Origin: an uncultured Alphaproteobacteria bacterium
Lineage (GTDB): Bacteria > Pseudomonadota > Alphaproteobacteria > Caulobacterales > Hyphomonadaceae
Assembly: GCA_903831255.1 (NCBI GenBank)
Contig: CAIKWZ010000033.1
Coordinates: forward strand, 1-64,000
Length of the DNA: 64,000 bases
Direction: 5' to 3'
Shown here: piece by piece, positions 54,501 through 63,643 of the stretch
Layout of the letters: every line of letters begins with the position of its first letter
Numbering within the stretch: position 1 is the first letter of the stretch
Program-made: the position numbers and the translations under genes
Notes under the pieces: model-generated
What the model was told of the DNA's origin: nothing
Database searches by the model: none
The model's input: the letters and a program-made list of their open reading frames with translations, nothing else

Positions 54501-56039
54501 ATGACTCGAGACGACAGACCCAAGGGAGGTATCGACGTGGCGAATGTGGTTGCAGAGCCGGCGGGAGAGGCGTCCGCCGGCGGACAGAATTACGGATCGG
54601 CTCCGTACAGGGGGTACGTCCTGTTGAGCCTGACCTTTGTCTATACGCTCAATTTCATCGACAGAAATCTTCTGGGCGTTGTCGCCCAGCCGATCATTAC
54701 GACTTTCGGTCTCAGCGACACGCAGTACGGTTTTCTCAATGGTCCTCCTTTCGCGCTGTTTTATGCCCTGATGGGTATACCGATCGCTATGGCCGCCGAC
54801 CGGTTTAACCGGGTGGCGATTATGGCGATCTGTATCGCTGTCTGGTCGCTGATGACGGCGCTCTGCGGCTTTGCCACGAGCTTCCTTTTCCTTCTGATCG
54901 CGCGGGTTGGAGTGGCGATTGGAGAGGCGGGCGGAACCCCGCCGTCGAATTCGATCATCGGCGATTACTTCAAGCCGAGAAGTCGCGCCAACGCGCTGGG
55001 GATCTTTGCGATGGGCGTCACCATCGGCGGCGCGCTCGCCAACGCCTTTGGCGGCCCCATAGGCGGCATGACCGACGAGACGGTGTTGTCAATTCTCGGT
55101 TCGGTCGGTCTCGGCGGTCTGCCGGAGCAGATGGGCTGGGGAGAATCCTTCGGCTGGCGTTTCGCCTTCATCGCCCTCGGTGTGCCTGGCCTTCTTGTTG
55201 CCCTGATCTTCTTCCTGACGGTCAAGGAGCCCCCTCGCGGGTTCTCGGACCCTCCCGGCACGCAGCGGGTGGAAAAGGCCAGCTTTGGCGAAACCTTGCA
55301 GGAGCTATTCTCGAAGCCGTCTTTCTGGACGATGGCGATGGGAGCGTCTCTGGTGGCGCTCGTCGGTTACGGCCTGTTCGGCTTCCAGGCGCCTATGATG
55401 CAGAGGGTCTATGGGGTCAGTCCCGGAGAGTTCGCCATTCGCTTTGGCGTACCCCTCGCGCTTGTGTCGGCTGTCGGAACATTCGCGGGCGGCTTCCTTA
55501 CCGAGAAGCTCAGCGCGCGTCATCCAGGCGCGGTCGCCTGGCTCCCGGCGATCGGGCTCATCATCTCGATCCCGCTTTACATCGGCGCCTTCTACATGCC
55601 GCAGGACAACTACCTTCTCGTTCTCGTTGTCTGGGGACTGGGGGCAGGCGCCCACTATGCCTACCTCAGCGCCCAGTACACGATTGGTCAGGGGGTTGTC
55701 TCACAGAGGTCCCGCGCCTCTGCGATTGCAATACTTCTTTTCCTGATCGCGCTGATCGGTAACGGGCTCGGGCCGCAGATTGTCGGCATCCTCAGCGACA
55801 TCTTCATGCGCATGCAGATCGAAGCCTCCGGTATGTCGGATGTTCTCACCAACGAGGCCTGCCGCGCCAAGGATCTGTCGGCGTTCACGCCTGAGCAGCA
55901 GGATGTGTGTCGGATGGCCTATGGAGAGGGGTTGCGTCAGTCGATGGCTGCAACCGTCCTGTTCTTCATCCCGGCGGCCATCTTCTACGTGCTGTCATCC
56001 CTGACCCTGAAGAAGGATCTGGTGGCGAAGATGAGCTGA
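54501..56039 (+). CDS. MFS transporter, Spinster type (first of tandem pair)
   Basis: A 512-residue carrier with about 12 membrane segments. Spinster-like marks are LTFVYTLNFIDRNLLGVVAQ in the first helix, GEAGGTPPSNSIIGDYF in helix 5 and LSAQYTIGQGVVSQRSRASA in helix 10. Near the end an extra loop (NEACRAKDLSAFTPEQQDVC) carries two cysteines also kept in the neighbour. The substrate is unknown. It is followed by a strong hairpin and then by its paralog in the same direction. Confidence 0.92.
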   Translation: MTRDDRPKGGIDVANVVAEPAGEASAGGQNYGSAPYRGYVLLSLTFVYTLNFIDRNLLGVVAQPIITTFGLSDTQYGFLNGPPFALFYALMGIPIAMAADRFNRVAIMAICIAVWSLMTALCGFATSFLFLLIARVGVAIGEAGGTPPSNSIIGDYFKPRSRANALGIFAMGVTIGGALANAFGGPIGGMTDETVLSILGSVGLGGLPEQMGWGESFGWRFAFIALGVPGLLVALIFFLTVKEPPRGFSDPPGTQRVEKASFGETLQELFSKPSFWTMAMGASLVALVGYGLFGFQAPMMQRVYGVSPGEFAIRFGVPLALVSAVGTFAGGFLTEKLSARHPGAVAWLPAIGLIISIPLYIGAFYMPQDNYLLVLVVWGLGAGAHYAYLSAQYTIGQGVVSQRSRASAIAILLFLIALIGNGLGPQIVGILSDIFMRMQIEASGMSDVLTNEACRAKDLSAFTPEQQDVCRMAYGEGLRQSMAATVLFFIPAAIFYVLSSLTLKKDLVAKMS

Positions 56040-56063
56040 CGCTCAAACCTTGTTGATCTTATG

Positions 56064-56093
56064 CGGCCGGCGTCTTTCCAAAGGCGCCGGCCG
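56064..56093 (+). terminator. Hairpin terminator between the two MFS genes
   Basis: CGGCCGGCG at 56064-56072 pairs with CGCCGGCCG at 56085-56093, a perfect 9-bp GC stem 25 bp after the stop. TTCGCGTTTGC follows, with only short T-runs. It suggests the two MFS genes are separate units. Confidence 0.6.
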
Positions 56094-56194
56094 TTCGCGT
56101 TTGCAGCATACAAAGTCCTGATCCGGCACGGGTTTCCCCTCTGGACAGACCGTATCCGCCTTCCCATGTCGGTTATATTCGGGGGGGAGCGTTC

Positions 56195-57658
56195 ATGACG
56201 AAGGCGAATACGACCGTCGCGGCGAGGTCAGTTGACCCGGCAGCGGGAGGCGCTGAGGGGCATCTCACAGGCTTTGGCAGTCGAAGCTATCGGGCCTATG
56301 TGCTCAATGCGCTTCTCTTCGTTTATATCCTGAACTTTCTTGATCGGGGCCTTCTGAGCATCGTCTCGGAACCGGTGATGAACGAGCTCAAGATCACGGA
56401 CGGTCAGTTCGGGCTTCTGACCGGGATAGGCTTCGCGCTTTTCTATTCAGTTGTCGGCATTCCGCTCGCTCATCTCTCCGAAACGCGCAATCGGGTGTGG
56501 ATCATGACGGTCTGCATCGCTCTTTGGTCGGGCGCGACGGCCCTGAGCGGGCTGGCTGATGCGGTCAATTTCGGCGCGTTTGCGGTGAGCGGGTTCGTTA
56601 TGCTTCTGCTTTGCCGTGTCCTGGTCGGGGTCGGGGAGGCGGGATGCACGCCTCCGGCCAACTCGATCATCGCTGACTATTTTCCTCCATCGCGGCGCTC
56701 AACCGCTCTGGGCTACTACGCGATGGGCGTCACTCTCGGCGGTCTGTCGGCTAATCTTCTCGGCGGGCCTGTCGCCGAGGCTTATGGCTGGCGTACGGCA
56801 TTTGTCGTCATCGGTCTTGCCGGCGTGATCGTGGCGGTGGTCTTCCGGCTCACGGTGCGCGAGCCCCCACGGGGCTATAGCGATCCGCCGCAGACCACCC
56901 GTCCCTCAAAAGCGTCTTTCCGTGAGGCGCTGCGCGAGCTGGCCTCCAAACCCTCCTTCTGGCTTATGAGCGCCGGGGCCACTCTGGCGTCGTTCTGCGG
57001 TTATGGAATGACCACGTTCCAGACGTCATTCCTTATCCGCACGCACGGCCTCAGCCTGACTGAGGCGACCCTTCAGTTCAACGCGCCCGCGGCGCTGGCC
57101 GGTTCGATCGGTGTTGTCGCAACGGGTTGGCTTGCCGAAAAAACGGTTAAGAAAAATCCTAACGCCATCGCATGGCTGCCTGCGATCGGCCTCGTGGCCT
57201 GCGTTCCGTTTTACCTGATCGGTTTCAGTTCTGATAATCGCTGGATCGCGCTGGCGTTCATCAGTCTCGGGGCGTGCGTCAAATACGGATATATCGCTGC
57301 TCAGTATACGATCGGGCAGGGCGTGGTCGGCGTGCGAACCCGGGCCACGGCGACCGCCATACTTCTCTTCATCATCAATCTGATCGGTTACGGCCTTGGT
57401 CCGCCTTTCATTGGCGTTCTGTCGGAGATCCTTTTCTCCATGCAGGCCGATGCTGAAGGATTTGCCGGGCTCGCGCGGGCATCCTGCAAGGGCGCTCTGC
57501 TCGCGGGGCTGCCGGAGACTGAACAGGCCTTCTGCCGGGTTGCGGATGCTGACGCTCTGCAAAAATCTCTGATCATCACCTCCGTTCTCTACCTTGCTCC
57601 AGCGGTGTTTTTCATGGCCACCGCAAGGACATTGCAGAGGGATCTCGTGGCGCGCTGA
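56195..57658 (+). CDS. MFS transporter, Spinster type (second of tandem pair)
   Basis: A 487-residue carrier of the same family: LFVYILNFLDRGLLSIVSEP in helix 1, GEAGCTPPANSIIADYFPPS in helix 5 and AAQYTIGQGVVGVRTRATAT in helix 10. The C-terminal loop again has two cysteines (ARASCKGALLAG and EQAFCRVADADAL). Alignment by eye suggests close to half identity with the upstream gene, so this is an old duplication. GGGGGGAG precedes the ATG. Confidence 0.92.
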   Translation: MTKANTTVAARSVDPAAGGAEGHLTGFGSRSYRAYVLNALLFVYILNFLDRGLLSIVSEPVMNELKITDGQFGLLTGIGFALFYSVVGIPLAHLSETRNRVWIMTVCIALWSGATALSGLADAVNFGAFAVSGFVMLLLCRVLVGVGEAGCTPPANSIIADYFPPSRRSTALGYYAMGVTLGGLSANLLGGPVAEAYGWRTAFVVIGLAGVIVAVVFRLTVREPPRGYSDPPQTTRPSKASFREALRELASKPSFWLMSAGATLASFCGYGMTTFQTSFLIRTHGLSLTEATLQFNAPAALAGSIGVVATGWLAEKTVKKNPNAIAWLPAIGLVACVPFYLIGFSSDNRWIALAFISLGACVKYGYIAAQYTIGQGVVGVRTRATATAILLFIINLIGYGLGPPFIGVLSEILFSMQADAEGFAGLARASCKGALLAGLPETEQAFCRVADADALQKSLIITSVLYLAPAVFFMATARTLQRDLVAR

Positions 57659-57859
57659 GCTTCGGCGGCAAACGCTCAGGAATGAAAAAAGGCCAGGGGT
57701 CGTTTTCTGTTTCTGATGGCGTTATGATGACTGGCAAGGCACGTCTCGTCGTCGGGGTGCGCTCTGGCCCCGGAGATAAGCGATGAATACGATCGCTCTG
57801 TCGGGGGAGGCCGGGTGGCTCCGGTCGCATGGCGGCTGGGATGTTCAGGATTTGACGAT

Positions 57860-58129
57860 ATGATTTGGCGCGGGGCCGTTCTTGTCGTCATCGGTCTGGT
57901 GGCGGCCGGAGTTTATGCCTTCGGGGGGCGGCTTTCGCCTTTTCTTCTTGAAGAAGGCGCACGTCTCAATGCGGTCGTCGCGATTCTGCTTCTTGGTCTC
58001 GCTTTGGGCTGGGTGCGTGACCTCGAAGGTCTGCGGCTGAGCGCATTCCTTCGCTATGGCCTGATCTGGCTTGTGATCATCCTTGCGATCGCCCTGGGGT
58101 TTGAGGCGTGGTCCCGCTCCGGAGGCTGA
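57860..58129 (+). CDS. Unknown three-pass membrane protein, 89 aa
   Basis: A short hydrophobic protein with three membrane segments (about 2-22, 34-52, 65-84) and ending WSRSGG. Its last part (FLRYGLIWLVIILAIALGFE) resembles the membrane stem at the start of TIGR02281 aspartic proteases of alphaproteobacteria, but no protease domain follows. It may be a stand-alone membrane protein or the remnant of such a gene. The start at 57860 has a weak AGGAT site; an earlier start at 57815 is possible. Confidence 0.6.
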   Translation: MIWRGAVLVVIGLVAAGVYAFGGRLSPFLLEEGARLNAVVAILLLGLALGWVRDLEGLRLSAFLRYGLIWLVIILAIALGFEAWSRSGG

Positions 58130-58319
58130 AATCCGCTTTTTCCGCATGAGTGCGCGGGGTCGGTTTCTCAGGATCTGGCGAGCCCTCTTTGGGGGACACC
58201 GAACATCCAGACTGGTTCCGTCGTCCTTCTGATCCTCGATGATGTCGGACTGGGGGGGTCGTGTTCGCGTCCACATTGTCGTACACGGCTGGCCGGAAAC
58301 CACCGCTGGAGGCTGTGAG

Positions 58320-59621
58320 ATGATTCCCCGTTATTCGCGTCCTGAGATGAGCGCCATCTGGACGCCGGAACAGCGGTATTCGATCTGGCTCGAGATCGAA
58401 ACGCTGGCGGCCGAAGCCATGGCCGAGCTCGGTTTCATCCCTGAGGAGGCCGCGCGAGCCGTTCGAGAGCGGGGCGCGTTCGATGTGGCGCGGGTCGACG
58501 AGATCGAGCGGGAGGTCAAGCATGACGTTATCGCATTTTTGACCAGCGTGACCGAGCATGTCGGTCCTGAAGCTCGGTTCCTCCATCTTGGGATGACGTC
58601 GTCAGACGTCCTGGACACCTGCCTGTCCGTCCAGCTGGCAAGGGCAAGCGATCTCCTTCTTAAAGGGGTGGATCGGCTGCTTGCTGCGCTGAAAGTCAGG
58701 GCGCATGAGCACCGCATGACCCCAACGATTGGCCGCAGCCACGGCATTCATGCTGAGCCGACGACATTCGGGGTCAAGCTTGCGGGGTATTATGCCGAAA
58801 TGGCTCGCAACCGACGTCGCCTCGAGGTCGCCCGCGAGGAGATCGCAACCTGTGCTATTTCTGGTGCGGTCGGAACGTTCGCTAATGTCGACCCCCGGAT
58901 CGAGCAGCGGGTCGCTGAGCGGCTGGGACTGGTCGTGGAGCCGGTGTCGACCCAGGTCATCCCTCGCGATCGTCATGCCGCATTCTTTTCCGCTCTCGCT
59001 GTCACAGCCTCTTCCATCGAACGTCTTGCGACCGAGATCCGGCACCTTCAGAGAACGGAGGTTCTTGAAGCCGAGGAGTACTTCTCAGCGGGTCAGAAGG
59101 GGTCCTCGGCCATGCCCCATAAACGCAATCCTGTTCTGACGGAAAATCTGACGGGTCTCGCCCGGCTGGTGCGCTCGGCCGTCGGTCCAGCCCTCGAGAA
59201 TGTCGCCCTCTGGCACGAACGGGACATCTCTCATTCTTCAGTCGAACGCGGTATCGCTCCCGACGCGACCATTCACCTGGATTTCGCGCTGCACCGTCTC
59301 GCGGGCGTGATCGAACAGCTTGTGGTCTATCCCGACGCCATGCTCGCCAATCTCAATCGACTTGGCGGGCTCCATAATTCTCAACGCGTGCTGCTCAGCC
59401 TCGTAGAGGCGGGCGCCTCCCGGGAAGACGCCTATCGTCTTGTTCAGGACGCCGCCATGAAGACCTGGAGAGGAGAAGGCCCTTTCATCGATCATCTGAA
59501 AGCCTCTCCGGCCATAATGGCCAGACTTTCAGCCGCTCAGGTCGATGACCTTTTCGATCTCGGCTATCATTTCAAGGCTGTGGATACGATTTTTGAGAGA
59601 GTGTTCGGACGGGCCGTCTGA
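58320..59621 (+). CDS. purB: Adenylosuccinate lyase
   Basis: Acts twice in purine synthesis, splitting fumarate from SAICAR and from adenylosuccinate. The ATG at 58320 gives 433 residues; family sequence starts at MIPRYSRPEMSAIWTPEQRY. The signature SSAMPHKRNP and the catalytic-His segment GRSHGIHAEPTTFG are both present. The frame extends back to 58239 without family likeness. It is convergent with the zeta gene. Confidence 0.97.
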   Translation: MIPRYSRPEMSAIWTPEQRYSIWLEIETLAAEAMAELGFIPEEAARAVRERGAFDVARVDEIEREVKHDVIAFLTSVTEHVGPEARFLHLGMTSSDVLDTCLSVQLARASDLLLKGVDRLLAALKVRAHEHRMTPTIGRSHGIHAEPTTFGVKLAGYYAEMARNRRRLEVAREEIATCAISGAVGTFANVDPRIEQRVAERLGLVVEPVSTQVIPRDRHAAFFSALAVTASSIERLATEIRHLQRTEVLEAEEYFSAGQKGSSAMPHKRNPVLTENLTGLARLVRSAVGPALENVALWHERDISHSSVERGIAPDATIHLDFALHRLAGVIEQLVVYPDAMLANLNRLGGLHNSQRVLLSLVEAGASREDAYRLVQDAAMKTWRGEGPFIDHLKASPAIMARLSAAQVDDLFDLGYHFKAVDTIFERVFGRAV

Positions 59622-59637
59622 TCTCGTCCCGTCCGAA
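59604..59637. terminator. Bidirectional hairpin at purB/zeta convergent end
   Basis: TTCGGACGGG at 59604-59613 pairs with CCCGTCCGAA at 59628-59637, a perfect 10-bp stem. The purB stop codon lies in its loop, and the zeta stop is 14 bp further. It probably ends transcription from both sides, though T-runs are lacking. Confidence 0.6.
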
Positions 59638-59650
59638 GGTACTGATACGA

Positions 59651-59989
59651 TCAGCGTTTTTCCGCTTTGACCTGGTCAATGGCCGTGGTCATCAGCTCTT
59701 CCATCTGCCGGTGGATCTGATGGTCGGTCTGATTAACCCCCGCGCGGTCGAAATCGCCCCGAATCTTACGGAAGACGTCCTCGTCGCCAGGGGCCTCGAA
59801 ATCCGACTTCACGACCTCGACCGCGTAAGCGCTGGCCGCGTCCCCACTGAGGCCAAGCAGGTCAGCCGCCCATAGCCCGAGCAGCTTGTTTCTGCGGGCA
59901 TTCGCCTTGAAGCGCAGCTCCTGATCCAGGGCGAAACGCGCTTCCTCACCCGACTTGCGTTTGTCGAACCCGGTCAACCTAGTCTCCAT
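59651..59989 (-). CDS. F1-ATPase inhibitor, zeta subunit (DUF1476)
   Basis: The zeta protein of alphaproteobacteria blocks ATP hydrolysis by F1-ATPase. The ATG at 59989 gives 112 residues; the earlier frame to 60049 is not family-like. Family sequence includes the inhibitory N-terminus ([20 protein letters not shown]) and [11 protein letters not shown]-like [20 protein letters not shown]. It is convergent with purB and divergent from purC. Confidence 0.93.
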   Translation of the reverse strand: METRLTGFDKRKSGEEARFALDQELRFKANARRNKLLGLWAADLLGLSGDAASAYAVEVVKSDFEAPGDEDVFRKIRGDFDRAGVNQTDHQIHRQMEELMTTAIDQVKAEKR

Positions 59990-60182
59990 CCGTTCGCTTG
60001 CGCAGTATGCGTCTGAGGTCGATATAACGTCGCGCGAGCCGATTTGCACCCCCAGAGCGCGTCAATGCGCAGGACGAAGCGTTTGGGATGCTGTAAGGAG
60101 GCGTCGAAGTGTGCGAGTCGCCCTTCCGGACGCCCGGGGACGGGGGACGGCTGGGGTCGTTCGATCGGGGAGACCAGGGACG

Positions 60183-60947
60183 ATGGCCAAGGGCCGGAAA
60201 ATCTATGAGGGCAAAGCCAAGATCCTCTATGAGGGGCCTGAACCGGGCACCCTCATCCAGTATTTCAAAGATGACGCCACGGCTTTCAATAACGAGAAGC
60301 GCGCTGTGCTTGACGGCAAGGGGGTCCTGAACAATCGCATCAGCGAGTTCGTGATGACCCAGCTGAATTCAATCGGACTGCCGACCCACTTCCTCAAGCG
60401 GCTCAATATGCGCGAGCAGCTCATCAAGGAGGTCGAGATCATCCCGCTTGAGGTGATCTGTCGAAATGTCGCAGCGGGTTCGATTTCCAAGCGTCTCGGA
60501 CTTGAGGAGGGCGCTCCTCTTCCCCGTTCCATCATCGAGTTCTGTTACAAGAAGGACGAGTTGGGCGATCCCCTCGTTTCGGAGGAGCACATTACGGCCT
60601 TCAACTGGGCCTCCAATCAGGAGATTGACGACATCATCGCGATGACGCTTCGGGTCAATGATTTCCTGACCGGATTGTTTGCGGCGGTGGGCATCAAGCT
60701 CGTCGACTTCAAGGTGGAGTACGGGCGTCTTTATGAAGGCGAAATGGTTCGCACCGTCCTGGCCGATGAAATCAGTCCAGACAGCTGTCGGCTCTGGGAC
60801 ATGTCGACCGGCGAGAAGCTCGATAAGGATCGTTTCAGACGAGATCTTGGAGGGGTGACCGAAGCCTATTCCGAGGTCGCCCGTCGACTGGGGATTATCA
60901 AGGAAGACAAGGGCGGCGCCGAGATCCTGTCGTTCGGCGGCGAGTAG
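60183..60947 (+). CDS. purC: SAICAR synthetase
   Basis: Joins aspartate to CAIR in purine synthesis. The ATG at 60183 gives 254 residues, starting [20 protein letters not shown]. Clear family segments are [20 protein letters not shown] and [10 protein letters not shown] and [15 protein letters not shown] longer open frame back to 59955 is not family-like. purS follows after 16 bp with a GGAGG ribosome site. Confidence 0.98.
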   Translation: MAKGRKIYEGKAKILYEGPEPGTLIQYFKDDATAFNNEKRAVLDGKGVLNNRISEFVMTQLNSIGLPTHFLKRLNMREQLIKEVEIIPLEVICRNVAAGSISKRLGLEEGAPLPRSIIEFCYKKDELGDPLVSEEHITAFNWASNQEIDDIIAMTLRVNDFLTGLFAAVGIKLVDFKVEYGRLYEGEMVRTVLADEISPDSCRLWDMSTGEKLDKDRFRRDLGGVTEAYSEVARRLGIIKEDKGGAEILSFGGE

Positions 60948-60963
60948 ACGGAGGAGGCCGGAG

Positions 60964-61206
60964 ATGCGCGCCAGAGTTCATGTCAGCCTCAAGCCGGGCG
61001 TGCTCGATCCTCAGGGCAAAGCGGTCGGAGACGCCCTGGGTCGCCTAGGGTTCAGTGAAGTCGGCCAGGTACGGGTCAGCAAGACCATCGACCTTGAGCT
61101 TGCCGACACACTTACCGCGGCCGAGGCAGAGGCACGGGTCCGCGAGATGTGCGAGTCCCTCCTCGCAAATACCGTGGTCGAGCGCTACAGCATAGAGATC
61201 AGCTGA
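60964..61206 (+). CDS. purS: FGAM synthase subunit PurS
   Basis: PurS is the small structural subunit that joins PurL and PurQ. The 80-residue protein has ARVHVSLKPGVLDPQGKAVG at the start and a C-terminal LLANTVVERYSIEI strand. It sits between purC and purQ; two other small genes lie between it and purQ here. Confidence 0.96.
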   Translation: MRARVHVSLKPGVLDPQGKAVGDALGRLGFSEVGQVRVSKTIDLELADTLTAAEAEARVREMCESLLANTVVERYSIEIS

Positions 61207-61222
61207 CCACCCGACGGCTGTT

Positions 61223-61363
61223 TCAGGGGTCGGTTTTGGCCTCGTCAGCGGCCTTGCGGATCGCCTCTCCGGCTTTGGAGAGATCCTTGCCGACGCCCTC
61301 GAGAGTATTGCACGCCGTCATCAAGGGCGTGATGAGGCAGAGCATAAGGAAGATCTTGCGCAT
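61223..61363 (-). CDS. Entericidin-like small lipoprotein, 46 aa
   Basis: A 46-codon gene on the minus strand, inside the purS-purQ interval. It encodes MRKIFLMLCLITPLMTAC, a lipoprotein signal with Cys18 as the lipid site, then NTLEGVGKDLSKAGEAIRKA and a short charged tail. NT.EGVGKD...G is the hallmark of the EcnA/EcnB entericidin family, small envelope lipoproteins. The ATG at 61363 follows GGCGAAG. Its presence on the opposite strand suggests insertion into an older purS-purQ pair. Confidence 0.85.
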   Translation of the reverse strand: MRKIFLMLCLITPLMTACNTLEGVGKDLSKAGEAIRKAADEAKTDP

Positions 61364-61493
61364 CTTCGCCGGTCCTGTGCGTGATGGTTCAGGGGGAGAC
61401 CTTTACCGGCATTGATCCTGGCGGCAAGCCTCAATGGCGCCCACGAATCAGGGCCGCAGGATGGTTGAGTCCAAATCCTGAGGGAGGCATGCC

Positions 61494-61835
61494 TTGACCA
61501 TGGCCCACTGGGCGCCTGTCGCTCTCCTCGTCTGCTCAAATGTGTTCATGACCTTCGCGTGGTATGGGCATCTGAAGACCCCCTCGAGTCCTCTGATCAT
61601 CGCGGTTCTTGCGAGCTGGGGCATTGCCCTGTTCGAGTACTGTCTGGCTGTGCCGGCCAATCGCATGGGTCACCAAGTTTACTCGGCCGCTGAACTCAAG
61701 ACGATGCAGGAGGTCATCACCCTCTGCGTTTTCGCAGTCTTTTCCGTGGTCGTGCTAAAGGAGCCCCTGACGCTGAGGCATGGCGCCGGATTCGTTCTGA
61801 TCGCGCTCGGCGCCGGGGTGATTTTTTACAAGTAG
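61494..61835 (+). CDS. DMT superfamily protein (DUF486)
   Basis: A 113-residue protein with four membrane segments (about 5-25, 36-55, 72-89, 94-112) and family sequence [11 protein letters not shown], then [19 protein letters not shown] and [20 protein letters not shown] at 61494 has the better ribosome-site spacing (AGGGAGG), while the ATG at 61500 is two codons in; I report the longer form. It lies just before purQ. Role unknown; relatives are small drug/metabolite-type carriers. Confidence 0.9.
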   Translation: MTMAHWAPVALLVCSNVFMTFAWYGHLKTPSSPLIIAVLASWGIALFEYCLAVPANRMGHQVYSAAELKTMQEVITLCVFAVFSVVVLKEPLTLRHGAGFVLIALGAGVIFYK

Positions 61836-61875
61836 GTTTTTGCCTGTCTCTTTCAGGTCTGCTATGGGCTCGGGC

Positions 61876-62535
61876 ATGAAGTGCGCTGTTATTGTCTTTC
61901 CTGGATCCAACTGCGACCGCGACGCTGCGGATGCGCTGACACGCGTCACGGGCCGTTCTCCGGTCATGGTCTGGCACAAGGATGGCGACCTGCCTGAAGG
62001 GCTGGATCTTGTGGTCCTTCCAGGCGGATTTTCGTATGGCGATTATCTGCGATCAGGTGCGATGGCGGCCGCCTCTCCCGTCGCTTCTGCTATTCGTCGT
62101 CATGCCGACCGAGGAGGATTTGTCCTCGCGATCTGCAATGGCTTCCAGGTCGCCACCGAACTTCGTCTGCTCCCGGGCGCGCTTCTAAGGAATGCGGGGC
62201 TGACCTTTGTCTGTCGTCCGCAGCAATTGTCCGTCGCGACCGATTGCGCGTTCACCTCCTGCTATGGCGCCGCTGAAGAGGTCGTCTTTCCAATCGCTCA
62301 TCATGACGGTAATTTCTTCGCGGAGGCGGACATGCTTGATCGTCTCGAAGGCGAGGGCAGGGTGGCGTTCCGGTATGTGGGAAATCCTAACGGCTCACAA
62401 AGGGATATCGCTGGCGTCCTCTCTGAAAACCGCCGCGTCCTCGGTCTCATGCCCCATCCTGAGCGCGTGATGGGAGGAGCGGAGAACGGGGCGGACGGAC
62501 TTAAGCTCTTTCAGGGTCTCATGGCGGCTGTCTGA
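61876..62535 (+). CDS. purQ: FGAM synthase glutaminase subunit PurQ
   Basis: Supplies ammonia from glutamine to PurL. The ATG at 61876 gives 219 residues, beginning [16 protein letters not shown]. The nucleophile Cys is in [13 protein letters not shown] and the His-Glu pair in [12 protein letters not shown]. An earlier start at 61840 would add 12 residues. It is separated from purS by the entericidin and DUF486 genes and from purL by about 12 kb. Confidence 0.97.
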   Translation: MKCAVIVFPGSNCDRDAADALTRVTGRSPVMVWHKDGDLPEGLDLVVLPGGFSYGDYLRSGAMAAASPVASAIRRHADRGGFVLAICNGFQVATELRLLPGALLRNAGLTFVCRPQQLSVATDCAFTSCYGAAEEVVFPIAHHDGNFFAEADMLDRLEGEGRVAFRYVGNPNGSQRDIAGVLSENRRVLGLMPHPERVMGGAENGADGLKLFQGLMAAV

Positions 62536-62592
62536 TCCCGATCTCCGATGGGGCGCTCGGCGTCAGCGAACAGTTTGCTTCGAGGAGAACAG

Positions 62593-63537
62593 GTGAGCAG
62601 GTCCGAATTCAACCGCTCGGGAACCCTCTCCGACCTTTCGGCCCAAGGCTCGAGTCCTGCCGCCGTGAGCCGTCTCGGGGAGGCGGCTTCAGGACGCTTT
62701 GTGGTGAGCGAGGGGACGAAGGTCCATGTTGATCAGGAGGGAGAGGGCCCTGATCTGCTTCTCATCCATGGCGCCTCTTCGGACATGGCGGTGTTCAGAC
62801 CCTCGGTCGCTCCACGGCTCGCGCGCCGCTATCGCCTGTCGGCCTATGACAGGCCTGGCCTCGGCCGGACAACCTCACGCCCGGCGAGGGCTCACACCCT
62901 TGAGGTTCAGGCCCGGGTTGCGGCGGGCGTCATCGAGGCGCTGGAACTCAACCGTCCTCTCGTTCTCGCCCATTCATGGGGAAGCGCGGTCGCTCTCAGG
63001 CTGGCCCTTGATCGCCCTGATCTGACGGCCGGGCTGATTCTCGTTGCGCCGGTCGCCTATGAATGGCCCGGCGGCGTCAGCTGGCACCTTTACTGGTCGG
63101 GCCATCCCCTCATCGGTCCTTTGTTCAATCATGTCATCGCTCGGCCCTTCCTGACTTCAGCGATCCGCGCCGGAGTGGCCGGGACATTTCATCCTCTCAC
63201 GCCTCCGGATACCTACGTTGAAGCCGCCCGGGTCCTGCGGGCCGCCCGACCCGGGGCGATGGCTGCTAATGGACGAGACCTTCTGGCTGCGAAGGCGGAG
63301 ATACGCGCGCAGCAGGCGCGTTATCCCGAGATAAGACGTCCGGTCGCGGTCCTGTCCGGCGATTGCGACACGGTCGTGCGCACTTCTATTCATACCACGC
63401 AACTGTCGCGATCGCTTCCCATGGTCAAAGCTGAGGTGCTCGAAGGGGTAGGTCACGTCCCTCATGAGGCCGCACCCGATCGGCTTGAGGCCCTCGTCGA
63501 CTGGGTCCATTCGGAATCAGCGGCCCCTTCGGTCTGA
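62593..63537 (+). CDS. Alpha/beta hydrolase
   Basis: A 314-residue alpha/beta hydrolase started at a GTG that follows GAGGAGA by 5 bp; an ATG at 62548 is in frame and would add 15 residues. The oxyanion turn is LLLIHGASSD, the nucleophile Ser128 is in LVLAHSWGSAVA, the acid is in VLSGDCDTVV and the base in EGVGHVPHEA. The lid (about 160-230) has no clear match. Substrate unknown; general esterase or lipase-like activity is likely. Confidence 0.88.
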   Translation: MSRSEFNRSGTLSDLSAQGSSPAAVSRLGEAASGRFVVSEGTKVHVDQEGEGPDLLLIHGASSDMAVFRPSVAPRLARRYRLSAYDRPGLGRTTSRPARAHTLEVQARVAAGVIEALELNRPLVLAHSWGSAVALRLALDRPDLTAGLILVAPVAYEWPGGVSWHLYWSGHPLIGPLFNHVIARPFLTSAIRAGVAGTFHPLTPPDTYVEAARVLRAARPGAMAANGRDLLAAKAEIRAQQARYPEIRRPVAVLSGDCDTVVRTSIHTTQLSRSLPMVKAEVLEGVGHVPHEAAPDRLEALVDWVHSESAAPSV

Positions 63538-63643
63538 CCCTTCCTTCGACGTGAGGTCCCCGTCACACAGCCATCGCCGGAGGCGCGCTGCGCAGCTCAT
63601 TCCAAGGCCTGCACGTCGGGGGCCGCTCAGCGCGGCGAGGCGT

